The translations under genes were made by a program, and so were the position numbers. A model generated the notes under the pieces. It did not search any database. It saw only the letters and a list, made by a program, of their open reading frames with translations, and was not told the DNA's origin. A stretch of DNA of 40,638 nucleotides from Streptomyces sp. SM11 (GTDB lineage Bacteria > Actinomycetota > Actinomycetes > Streptomycetales > Streptomycetaceae), in contig NZ_NEUE01000279.1 in the NCBI RefSeq assembly GCF_002910905.1, forward strand, positions 1-40,638, written 5' to 3'. Of the stretch, positions 23,384 through 31,177 are shown in pieces (the first letter of the stretch is position 1; each line of letters begins with the position of its first letter).

Positions 23384-24383
23384 TCAGACCTTCCGGCCGT
23401 CCATCCCGACGTACCGGAAGCGGCCCCGCTCCACTCGGTAGACGAAGAACGCCTCCACCGGGCCGGTGCCGAACGGCCGCCCGCCGGTGGCCGCGTACAC
23501 CAGGACGCAGCCCAGCGAGAAGACGTCGCTCGCCGGGCCGATCCGCCGCCCCTGCGCCTGCTCGGGCGAGAGGAAGCCGGGGGAGCCGACGATGACGTCC
23601 GTCGCCGTGAGGACGGTGTCGTCCAGGGCCCGCGCGATCCCGAAGTCGATCAGCCGGGGCCCGTCAAGGCCCAGCAGCGCATTGCCGGGCTTCACGTCCC
23701 GGTGCACGAGCCCCGCCGTGTGGACGGCCTCCAGTGCTTCCGCGAGCATCGAGCCCAGCGCCCGCACCCCGCGTTCCGGCAGTGGCCCGCCGCCGACCGC
23801 CTCGCCGAGGGCGGGCCCCGGCACGAACTCGGTCGCCAGCCAGGGGGCCGGCGCCTCCGTGTCGGCGCCCGCCACGCTCCGGCGCACGGTCACGGTCACC
23901 GCCCCCTGGACCCGGCCCTTGCCGTCCTGCGCCGGTACGTCCAGCCGCCGCGTGAAACTGTCCAGTACGCCGTCGGGCAGCGCGGAGCGGCTCCAGACGC
24001 AGGAGTCCGCCAGCACGGGCCAGGTGCCGCCGCTCTCGTACGGTGCGTGCCGGACCATCCCCGCCGTCCAGTCGGCCTCCCCGAGCGCGGCATTGCGCGT
24101 CAGCTTCCGGGCCTGGGCGGCGTTCTTCGGCACCCGCGCCGGATTCGGCGTGAACTCGTAGGCGCTGGGCAGCGCTCCCGGCAGCGTTGGACTCCTTGGC
24201 GTTCGGCTTCCCCGTCGCCCCCGTCTCCTCGCCGTCGGGCGCCGGGCCGCCCTGCTTCGCCGACCCGCTCCGTCCCGGATCCGGCCCGTCCCCGTCCTTC
24301 GACGCCGACCCACCGCATCCGGCCAGCAGCACCCCCGCCGCCGCGACCGTCACCACGCGTGTCCCCACCGGTATGAGCTTCAT
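23384..24383 (-). pseudogene. Frameshifted lipoprotein gene containing a Ser/Thr-kinase fragment
   Basis: The 5' end (24383-24186) encodes a lipoprotein signal (MKLIPVGTRV ... LLAGC, Cys23) and a Gly/Asp-rich linker. The frame then shifts: skipping one base near 24185 continues into an open frame ending at 23384. That frame first encodes a secreted-type domain (SAYEFTPNPARVPKNAAQ ... TRRLDVPAQDGKGRVQGAVT). It then abruptly encodes the middle of a Ser/Thr kinase (about 23453-23875) with HRDVKPGN, DFG and the SPGFLSPEQA/SDVFSLGCV blocks. The kinase ATP-binding N-lobe and the end of its C-lobe are absent, and the tail (EAFFVYRVERGRFRYVG) no longer looks kinase-like. A kinase core behind a secretion signal cannot be functional as such, so recombination plus decay is the simplest explanation. 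Confidence 0.7.
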
Positions 24384-24599
24384 CCCGGCCCCCCTGGTCC
24401 CCGGACCGCACCCTGGCGGACATGGCCCGGGTGTCGGTTGCGAGGCGATTCTAGAAGCCGGGTACGGCGGAGGGACGGGAACCGGTACTCACCTCGGTGC
24501 CGAAACCTCTCAGCCACCGGGAGGGCTTCGCCTCTGGCGGCGCGGCGCGCGCGGTGGTAGGTGGCATCGAGCCGCCCTCCCGGGCGTGACGGGAACGCA

Positions 24600-24635
24600 C
24601 GAGGGCCCGGATGCCGTGGAGCATCCGGGCCCTCG
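24600..24635 (-). terminator. Terminator after pssA
   Basis: A perfect 15-bp stem (24600-24614 with 24621-24635; arm CGAGGGCCCGGATGC), 6-base loop, lies 30 bases beyond the pssA stop. The 24384-24599 stretch beyond it holds no gene and must contain the promoter of the lipoprotein-like gene. Confidence 0.88.
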
Positions 24636-24665
24636 CCCTGTTGTCGCCTGTCCGTCGTCCCGCCG

Positions 24666-25529
24666 CTACGGCAGCTGTGCCGCCCGCGCCTCGCGCCGGT
24701 TGTCACGGAACGTGTTCACCCGTCGCGCCGTGGCGAACAGCGGGATCACCGCGCCGAGCACCACCTGGAGCGCGCAGCCCGTCTGGAGCAGCAGCTGACC
24801 GCCCGGCGCGTCGAACGCCCACGCGGCGAGCAGTCCCATCGCGGCCACGATCCAGCCGAGCATCGCCACCGCGAGGATGCCCCGCGGCTTCGGGTACTCC
24901 ACCCGGCTCACCATCAGCCAGGCCACACCGACGATCGCCAGGAGGGTGGGCGGGAAGGGCAGCTCCAGGAGCACGATCGAGACGACCGTCAGCGCTCCGA
25001 AGGGGCTCGGCATGCCCTGGAACATGCCGTCCTTCAGCGTCACGCAGGAGAATCTCGCGAGTCTGAGGACCACCGCCAGCAACACGACGATCGCCGCCAG
25101 CGCCGATACCCGCTGATGGGCGTCGTCGGCGACCATGCCGTACACGAGCACGAAGTAGGCCGGCGCGAGCCCGAAGCTGATCAGGTCCGAGAGGTTGTCC
25201 AGCTCGGCGCCCATCGGCGAGGAGCGCAGCTTGCGCGCCACGAGACCGTCGAACAGGTCGAAGATCGCGGCCATCAGCATGAGGATCACCGCGGTGGCGG
25301 CCGAGTGCCGGGCCATGCCCGTCTCGTCGCTGCCCGTGAGGTGCGGGATCAGAATGCCCGTGGTGGTGAAGTACACCGCCATGAACCCGCACGTCGCGTT
25401 ACCGAGCGTGAGTGTGTCCGCTATCGACAGCCGCATCGACAGTGGCATGTCCTCCGTGCCGTCGGCGTCGCTCTCCTCGGCGGCCTCCGGTACCCAGCCG
25501 GCCTTGGTATCAGGATCAATCACGGTCAA
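24666..25529 (-). CDS. pssA: CDP-diacylglycerol--serine O-phosphatidyltransferase
   Basis: A 287-aa integral membrane enzyme making phosphatidylserine from CDP-diacylglycerol and serine. The CDP-alcohol phosphotransferase signature D-G-x2-A-R-x8-G-x3-D-x3-D is complete in the FDGLVARKLR ... GAELDNLSD segment (about residues 92-114). Several hydrophobic segments follow. The frame begins with TTG 25529, which has GGTGA six bases upstream; GTG 25523 is a possible alternative. It overlaps the end of psd by 14 bases, so the two are translationally coupled; their products act in sequence to make phosphatidylethanolamine. Confidence 0.92.
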   Translation of the reverse strand: MTVIDPDTKAGWVPEAAEESDADGTEDMPLSMRLSIADTLTLGNATCGFMAVYFTTTGILIPHLTGSDETGMARHSAATAVILMLMAAIFDLFDGLVARKLRSSPMGAELDNLSDLISFGLAPAYFVLVYGMVADDAHQRVSALAAIVVLLAVVLRLARFSCVTLKDGMFQGMPSPFGALTVVSIVLLELPFPPTLLAIVGVAWLMVSRVEYPKPRGILAVAMLGWIVAAMGLLAAWAFDAPGGQLLLQTGCALQVVLGAVIPLFATARRVNTFRDNRREARAAQLP

Positions 25530-26163
25530 TTCGAGTCACCCCCGCGGTGGTGGCCTGACCGACCTCGACCGCGACATCGATACCCTCCGGGAGGTAGATG
25601 TCCACGCGTGAGCCGAAGCGGATCAGGCCGATGCGCTCGCCCTGCTCCACCTTCGTGCCCTCGGGGAGGTACGGCACGATCCGACGGGCGACCGCTCCCG
25701 CGATCTGCACCATCTCGATGTCGCCGAGCTCGGTGTCGAAGTGCCAGACAACGCGCTCGTTGTTCTCGCTCTCCTTGTTGAACGCCGGAACGAACCCGCC
25801 CGGGATGTGCTCGACCGACGTCACGGTGCCCGCCAGCGGCGCGCGGTTGACGTGGACGTTGAGCGGGCTCATGAAGATCGCGACGCGGGTGCGCCCGTCC
25901 TTCCACGGCATGATGCTCTGCACCACACCGTCGGCCGGGGAGATGACCCGGCCGTCAGTGATCTCGCGCTCGGGGTCACGGAAGAACCACAGCATGCCCG
26001 CCGCGAGCGCGGTGGTGGGCACGGCCACGGCCGCCCAGCGGCCCGACTTGCGGGCGCGGGCCAGGCTGAGGGCTGCGGTGGCGACGGTCGGCAGGAGCCA
26101 CGGCGATGCTCCGCGGGCGATGCGGACCCCGCCGCGGGGTGCAGAGATAGGGCTGTCGGGCAT
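25516..26163 (-). CDS. psd: Phosphatidylserine decarboxylase (proenzyme)
   Basis: A 215-aa short-type PSD. It self-cleaves between Gly184 and Ser185 (RFGSRVDIYLP) to create the pyruvoyl group that decarboxylates phosphatidylserine. Other blocks are FFRDPEREI, the VISPADGVVQSI loop and FMSPLNVHVNRAP. An N-terminal hydrophobic stretch anchors it to the membrane. The start is ATG 26163 with GAAGG upstream. It is the first gene of psd-pssA, lying 180 bases after the ethylmalonyl-CoA operon. A small hairpin (26327-26340) separates them, so separate transcription is possible. Confidence 0.92.
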   Translation of the reverse strand: MPDSPISAPRGGVRIARGASPWLLPTVATAALSLARARKSGRWAAVAVPTTALAAGMLWFFRDPEREITDGRVISPADGVVQSIMPWKDGRTRVAIFMSPLNVHVNRAPLAGTVTSVEHIPGGFVPAFNKESENNERVVWHFDTELGDIEMVQIAGAVARRIVPYLPEGTKVEQGERIGLIRFGSRVDIYLPEGIDVAVEVGQATTAGVTRIDRD

Positions 26164-26326
26164 GGATGACCTTCGTAGCGGATGATGCCGCGCTGGCAAC
26201 GGGGGACGGCGGCTTTCCGGCGATGCTATCGGTTGCCGGGCGCAACTGGGCAAGCCAGCAGCCGAGTCGGACGGCGGAAAGGCACCCGCCGAGGATGACT
26301 CGGTGTGATGTTCTTCGCCACCAAAT

Positions 26327-26340
26327 CCCCTCGAAAGGGG
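26327..26340 (-). terminator. Small hairpin after the mcd stop codon
   Basis: CCCCT/AGGGG 5-bp stem with a CGAA loop, 4 bases beyond the acyl-CoA dehydrogenase stop and followed on that strand by ATTT. It is a weak terminator at best, so read-through into psd-pssA is plausible. Confidence 0.35.
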
Positions 26341-26343
26341 CAA

Positions 26344-27549
26344 TCAGCCCTGGAATCGGTACTCCTCCAAGAGGCGCCGGCCAATGATCATTTTCTGGAT
26401 CTCGGCGGTACCTTCACCGATCAGCAGCATCGGGGCCTCGCGGTAGAGGCGCTCGATCTCGTACTCCTTGGAGAAGCCGTAACCGCCGTGGATGCGGAAG
26501 GCGTCCTCGACGACTTCCTTGCAGTACTCGGAGGCGAGGTACTTCGCCATCCCTGCCTCCAGGTCGTTTCGTTCCCCGGAGTCCTTTTTGCGTGCCGCAT
26601 TGACCATCATCGCATGAGCGGCTTCGACCTTGGTGGCCATTTCAGCCAGTTTGAACTGGATCGCCTGGTGCTGGGCGATCGGTTTGCCGAAGGTGTGGCG
26701 CTGCTGTGCGTACGAAACGCCCAGTTCGAATGCACGCTGTGCGACGCCGCAGCCACGCGCGGCGACATTCACCCGCCCGACTTCGACGCCGTCCATCATT
26801 TGGTAAAACCCTCGGCCCGTCGTGCCCCCGAGGACGCGATTGGCCGGAATGCGCAGGTCGTCCATGATGAGCTCGGTCGTGTCGACGCCCTTGTAGCCCA
26901 TCTTGTCGATCTTTCCGGGGATGGTCAGGCCGGGCCGGACCTCTCCGAAGCCGGGCTCCTTCTCGACGAGGAAGGTCGTCATCGACTTGTGGGGCGCGGT
27001 GCCCTCGGGGTGGCCTTCGTCACTTCGGCAGAGAACGGCCACCAGATTGGACGTTCCGCCGTTCGTCAGCCACATCTTCTGGCCGTTGAGAACGTACTCC
27101 TCGCCGTCCCTGACGCCCTTCGACGAAATCGCCGAGACGTCCGAGCCGAGCGCCGGCTCGGACATCGAGAACGCGCCCCGCACCTCGCCGAGTGCCATCC
27201 GCGGCAGGAACGTGTCCTTCTGCTCCTGGGTGCCGTGCTGCTTGAGCATGTAGGCCACGATGAAATGCGTGTTGATGATGCCCGACACGCTCATCCAGCC
27301 GCGCGCGATCTCCTCCACGCACAGTGCGTAGGTGAGCAGCGACTCACCCAGCCCCCCGTACTCCTCGGGGATCATCAGCCCGAACAGGCCGAGTTCCTTG
27401 AGCCCCTCGACGATGTGAGTGGGGTACTCGTCGCGGTGCTCCAGCTGGGTCGCGACCGGAATGATCTCCTTGTCGACGAAATCCCGGACCGTGGCGAGGA
27501 TTTCCCGCTGGATGTCGTTCAGACCGGCGGTCTGGGCGAGTCGCGTCAT
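26344..27549 (-). CDS. mcd: Acyl-CoA dehydrogenase, probable methylsuccinyl-CoA dehydrogenase
   Basis: A 401-aa acyl-CoA dehydrogenase with FAD-binding blocks (AFSMSEPALGSDVSAI, MWLTNGG), the RHTFGKPI region, and the catalytic-base motif LLIGEGTAEIQ with Glu379. By gene order it is the step methylsuccinyl-CoA to mesaconyl-CoA, passing electrons to ETF. It is much shorter than the alphaproteobacterial Mcd (about 550 aa), and an annotation from sequence alone would only be acyl-CoA dehydrogenase. AGGAG lies upstream of the ATG. The gene is 48 bases after mch in the ccr operon. Confidence 0.88.
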   Translation of the reverse strand: MTRLAQTAGLNDIQREILATVRDFVDKEIIPVATQLEHRDEYPTHIVEGLKELGLFGLMIPEEYGGLGESLLTYALCVEEIARGWMSVSGIINTHFIVAYMLKQHGTQEQKDTFLPRMALGEVRGAFSMSEPALGSDVSAISSKGVRDGEEYVLNGQKMWLTNGGTSNLVAVLCRSDEGHPEGTAPHKSMTTFLVEKEPGFGEVRPGLTIPGKIDKMGYKGVDTTELIMDDLRIPANRVLGGTTGRGFYQMMDGVEVGRVNVAARGCGVAQRAFELGVSYAQQRHTFGKPIAQHQAIQFKLAEMATKVEAAHAMMVNAARKKDSGERNDLEAGMAKYLASEYCKEVVEDAFRIHGGYGFSKEYEIERLYREAPMLLIGEGTAEIQKMIIGRRLLEEYRFQG

Positions 27550-27597
27550 GGCTGCTTCTCCTGTGGCTTCACGCGGTGGCCTTGAGGCTTCACACGG

Positions 27598-28134
27598 TTA
27601 GTTGGACGGCGTCGGGCGGCCCGGCTGTTCTCCCCCAAGGTCTGAATGGCCAGGGAGGTGCCCCCTCCCGCGCTCCTTGATGTACGTCTCGGTGGGGACC
27701 ATCACCTTGCGGCGGAACACGCAGACCACGGTGCCGTCCTGCTTGTACCCCTTGGTCTCGACGTACACGATGCCGCGGTCGTTCTTGGACTTCGACGGGG
27801 TCTTGTCCAGCACGGTCGTCTCGCCGTAGATCGTGTCGCCGTGGAAGGTCGGCGCGATGTGCTTGAGCGATTCGACCTCCAGGTTGGCGATGGCCTTTCC
27901 GGAGACGTCCGGCACCGACATGCCGAGCAGCAGCGAGTAGATGTAGTTGCCGACGACCACGTTCTTCCCGAAGTCGGTCGTCTTCTCCGCGTAATTGCTG
28001 TCCATGTGCAGCGGGTGGTGGTTCATGGTCAGCAGGCAGAAGAGGTGGTCGTCGTACTCCGTGACCGTCTTTCCGGGCCAGTGCTTGTAGACGGCACCGA
28101 CCTCGAACTCCTCAAAGGTGCGTCCGAACTGCAT
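27598..28134 (-). CDS. mch: MaoC-family hydratase, probable mesaconyl-CoA hydratase
   Basis: A 178-aa single hot-dog domain protein with the MaoC hydratase region (LLTMNHHPLHMDSNYAEKT), a variant of the D-x-N-P-x-H motif, and a VVVGNYIYSLLLG helix. In the operon it should hydrate mesaconyl-CoA to beta-methylmalyl-CoA. GGAGG lies before the ATG, and only two bases separate it from the mcl stop codon. Known proteobacterial mesaconyl-CoA hydratases are double hot-dog proteins of about 340 aa, so this short form would work as an oligomer (inference). Confidence 0.85.
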   Translation of the reverse strand: MQFGRTFEEFEVGAVYKHWPGKTVTEYDDHLFCLLTMNHHPLHMDSNYAEKTTDFGKNVVVGNYIYSLLLGMSVPDVSGKAIANLEVESLKHIAPTFHGDTIYGETTVLDKTPSKSKNDRGIVYVETKGYKQDGTVVCVFRRKVMVPTETYIKERGRGHLPGHSDLGGEQPGRPTPSN

Positions 28135-28136
28135 GA

Positions 28137-29159
28137 TCAGGCCTCCGGGGCTTCGAACTTGGAGGTGCGCTGCATGCCGGCGGCCCGGCCCTTGCCCGCG
28201 ATCACCAGCGCCATCTTGCGGCTGGCCTCGTCGATCATCTCGTCGCCGAGCATCGCGGAGCCCTTCTTGCCGCCCTCCTCGGAGGTGCACCAGTCATAGG
28301 CGTCGAGGATCAGCTCGGCGTGGTCGTAGTCCTCCTGCGAGGGCGAGAACACCTCGTTGGCCGCGTCGACCTGACCGGGGTGCAGTACCCACTTGCCGTC
28401 GAAGCCGAGAGCGGCGGCGCGTCCGGCCACCTCGCGGTAGGCGTCCACGTCACGGATCTGGAGGAACGGGCCGTCGATCGCCTGGAGGTCGTGCGTACGG
28501 GCCGCCATCAGGATGCGCATCAGGATGTAGTGGTAGGCGTCCGCCGGGTAGCCGGGCGGCTGCTGGCCGACGACCAGCGTCTTCATGTTGATCGAGGCCA
28601 TGAAGTCGGCCGGGCCGAAGATCAGCGTCTCCAGACGCGGCGAGGCGGCGGCGATGTCGTCGATGTTCACCAGGCCCTTGGCGTTCTCGATCTGCGCCTC
28701 GATGCCGATCTTCCCGACCTCGAAGCCCATCGTCTTCTCGATCTGGGTCAGCAGCAGGTCGAGCGCCACGACCTGCTGGGCGTCCTGGACCTTCGGCAGC
28801 ATGATGCAGTCGAGGTTCGGACCCGCGCCCTCGACGACCGTGATGACGTCCCGGTACGTCCAGTGCGTCGTCCAGTCGTTGACCCGGACGACCCGGGTCT
28901 TGCCGCTCCAGTCACCGTTGTTCAGCGCGTCCACGATGTGGTGGCGGGCGCCCTCCTTGGCGAGCGGCGCGCAGGCGTCCTCCAGGTCGAGGAAGACCTG
29001 GTCGGCCGGGAGGCCCTGGGCCTTCTCCAGGAAGCGCGGGTTCGAGCCCGGCACGGCCAGACACGAGCGCCGGGGGCGCAGCCGGTTCCACGAGGGGGGC
29101 GCGGCATGGCCGCTCTGTGCCGGGGTGGTGGCGGGCGACGGGTGGGCGGGCGTGGTCAT
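28137..29159 (-). CDS. mcl1: HpcH/HpaI (CitE-like) lyase, probable L-malyl/beta-methylmalyl-CoA lyase
   Basis: A 340-aa TIM-barrel CoA lyase. The RSCLAVPGSNPRFLEKAQ start, DQVFLDLEDACAP (metal/acid residues), IGIEAQIENAKGL and LIFGPADFMASI blocks, and the GKWVLHPGQVDAANEVF segment are typical. In this pathway it cleaves beta-methylmalyl-CoA to glyoxylate and propionyl-CoA. Its ATG overlaps the ecm stop (ATGA), with GGAGG inside ecm. The first 25 residues are a Pro/Ala-rich leader without clear role. Confidence 0.9.
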   Translation of the reverse strand: MTTPAHPSPATTPAQSGHAAPPSWNRLRPRRSCLAVPGSNPRFLEKAQGLPADQVFLDLEDACAPLAKEGARHHIVDALNNGDWSGKTRVVRVNDWTTHWTYRDVITVVEGAGPNLDCIMLPKVQDAQQVVALDLLLTQIEKTMGFEVGKIGIEAQIENAKGLVNIDDIAAASPRLETLIFGPADFMASINMKTLVVGQQPPGYPADAYHYILMRILMAARTHDLQAIDGPFLQIRDVDAYREVAGRAAALGFDGKWVLHPGQVDAANEVFSPSQEDYDHAELILDAYDWCTSEEGGKKGSAMLGDEMIDEASRKMALVIAGKGRAAGMQRTSKFEAPEA

Positions 29160-31168
29160 GCGGGGACCTCCAGAGGGTCGAGCTCGTTCGCTTTCCGGAT
29201 CTCGTCGACGATACGGCCGATGATCTCGGTGATGCCGAAGTCCTTCGGGGTGAAGACGGCGGCCACACCGGCTTCGATGAGTGCGGCGGCGTCGGCCGGC
29301 GGGATGATGCCGCCCGCGATCACGGGGATGTCCGGGGCCCCGGCCTCGCGCAGCCGGTGCAGGACGTCGGGCACCAGCTCGGCGTGCGAGCCGGACAGGA
29401 TCGACAGGCCGACGCAGTGCACGTCCTCGGCGATCGCCGCGTCGGTGATCTGCTCGGGGGTCAGCCGGATGCCCTGGTAGACCACCTCGAACCCGGCGTC
29501 CCTGGCCCGTACGGCGATCTGCTCGGCGCCGTTGGAGTGCCCGTCCAGGCCCGGCTTGCCGACCAGCAGGCGCAGCCGACCCACGCCCAGGTCGGCGGAG
29601 GTGCGGGTGACCTTCTCGCGGACCAGGGCGAGTGTGCTGCCCGGCTCGGCGGTGACGGCCACCGGGGCCGAGGAGACCCCGGTGGGTGCGCGGAACTCGC
29701 CGAAGACGTCCCGCAGCGCCCAGGACCATTCGCCGGTGGTGACGCCCGCGCGGGCGCACTCGACGGTGGCCTCCATCATGTTCTCGGTGCCCGCGGCGGC
29801 CTTCTTCAGCGCGGCCAGTGCCTCGGAGGCGCGCGCTTCGTCGCGGTTGTCCCGCCACTCGTGCAGGGCGGCGACGACCCGGGCCTCGTTCTCGGGGTCG
29901 ACCGTCATGATCGCGCCGTCGAGGTCGGCGGTGAGCGGGTTGGGCTCGGTGCTCTCGTAGATGTTGACGCCGACGATCTTCTCCTCGCCGCCCTCGATCC
30001 GGGCCCGCCGGGCCGCGTGCGAGGAGACCAGCTCGGACTTGAGGTAGCCGGACTCGACGGCCGCCATCGCGCCGCCCATCTGCTGGATCCGGTCGATCTC
30101 CGCCAGCGACTCCTCGACCAGCGAGTCCACCTTTGTCTCGATGACGTGCGAACCGGCGAAGATGTCCTCGTACTCCAGGAGATCGCTCTCGTGCGCCAGG
30201 ACCTGCTGGATCCGCAGCGACCACTGCTGGTCCCAGGGCCGGGGCAGGCCCAGCGCCTCGTTCCAGGCCGGCAGCTGTACGGCGCGGGCGCGGGCGTCCT
30301 TGGAGAGGGTGACGGCCAGCATCTCCAGGACGATGCGCTGGACGTTGTTCTCCGGCTGGGCCTCGGTCAGTCCGAGGGAGTTGACCTGGACGCCGTAGCG
30401 GAAGCGGCGCTGCTTGGGGTTCTCGATGCCGTAGCGCTCGCGCGTGACGCGGTCCCAGATGCGGCCGAAGGCGCGCATCTTGCACATCTCCTCGATGAAG
30501 CGGACGCCCGCGTTCACGAAGAACGAGATCCGGGCGACCACGTCACCGAACTTCTCCTCGGGCACCTGGCCCGAGTCGCGGACCGCGTCGAGCACCGCGA
30601 TGGCGGTCGACATGGCGTACGCGATCTCCTGGACCGGGGTGGCCCCCGCCTCCTGGAGGTGGTAGCTGCAGATGTTGATCGGGTTCCACTTGGGGATGCG
30701 GTTGACCGTGTACGTGATCATGTCCGTGGTCAGCCGCAGTGAGGGCACCGGCGGGAAGACGTGCGTCCCGCGCGAGAGGTACTCCTTCACGATGTCGTTC
30801 TGCGTGGTCCCCTGGAGCTTGTCGGGGTCGGCCCCCTGCTCCTCCGCGACCACCTGGTAGAGCGCCAGCAGCCACATGGCGGTCGCGTTGATCGTCATCG
30901 AGGTGTTCATCTGCTCCAGGGGGATGTCCTGGAACAGCCGCCGCATGTCACCGAGGTGCGAGACGGGAACACCGACACGGCCCACCTCGCCGCGGGCGAG
31001 AATGTGGTCCGGGTCGTATCCGGTCTGCGTCGGCAGATCGAAGGCGACCGAGAGACCCGTCTGGCCCTTGGCGAGGTTGCGGCGGTACAGCTCGTTGGAC
31101 GCCTCGGCGGTCGAGTGACCGGCGTACGTCCGCATGAGCCAGGGCCGGTCCTTCTGACGTTCGTTCAT
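29156..31168 (-). CDS. ecm: Ethylmalonyl-CoA mutase (MeaA), B12-dependent
   Basis: A 670-aa adenosylcobalamin mutase in which the TIM-barrel substrate domain and the B12 domain are in one chain. YAGHSTAEASNELYR and LPTQTGYDPDHILARGEVG mark the N-terminal barrel. The cobalamin-binding D-x-H-x2-G motif is GLDGHSNGAEQI with His544. MeaA-type enzymes interconvert (2R)-ethylmalonyl-CoA and (2S)-methylsuccinyl-CoA. Position directly after ccr (9 bases apart) supports this over methylmalonyl-CoA mutase. The start is ATG 31168 with GAGG upstream. The epimerase needed between Ccr and Ecm is not in the window. Confidence 0.93.
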   Translation of the reverse strand: MNERQKDRPWLMRTYAGHSTAEASNELYRRNLAKGQTGLSVAFDLPTQTGYDPDHILARGEVGRVGVPVSHLGDMRRLFQDIPLEQMNTSMTINATAMWLLALYQVVAEEQGADPDKLQGTTQNDIVKEYLSRGTHVFPPVPSLRLTTDMITYTVNRIPKWNPINICSYHLQEAGATPVQEIAYAMSTAIAVLDAVRDSGQVPEEKFGDVVARISFFVNAGVRFIEEMCKMRAFGRIWDRVTRERYGIENPKQRRFRYGVQVNSLGLTEAQPENNVQRIVLEMLAVTLSKDARARAVQLPAWNEALGLPRPWDQQWSLRIQQVLAHESDLLEYEDIFAGSHVIETKVDSLVEESLAEIDRIQQMGGAMAAVESGYLKSELVSSHAARRARIEGGEEKIVGVNIYESTEPNPLTADLDGAIMTVDPENEARVVAALHEWRDNRDEARASEALAALKKAAAGTENMMEATVECARAGVTTGEWSWALRDVFGEFRAPTGVSSAPVAVTAEPGSTLALVREKVTRTSADLGVGRLRLLVGKPGLDGHSNGAEQIAVRARDAGFEVVYQGIRLTPEQITDAAIAEDVHCVGLSILSGSHAELVPDVLHRLREAGAPDIPVIAGGIIPPADAAALIEAGVAAVFTPKDFGITEIIGRIVDEIRKANELDPLEVPA

Positions 31169-31177
31169 CGGAGAACC

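Noticed and set aside
29156..30485. Minus-strand frame continuous from mcl into ecm, suggesting a fusion protein
   Set aside because: It is the mcl frame running open through the ecm gene in the wrong frame; the ATGA overlap and GGAGG show mcl starts at 29159.
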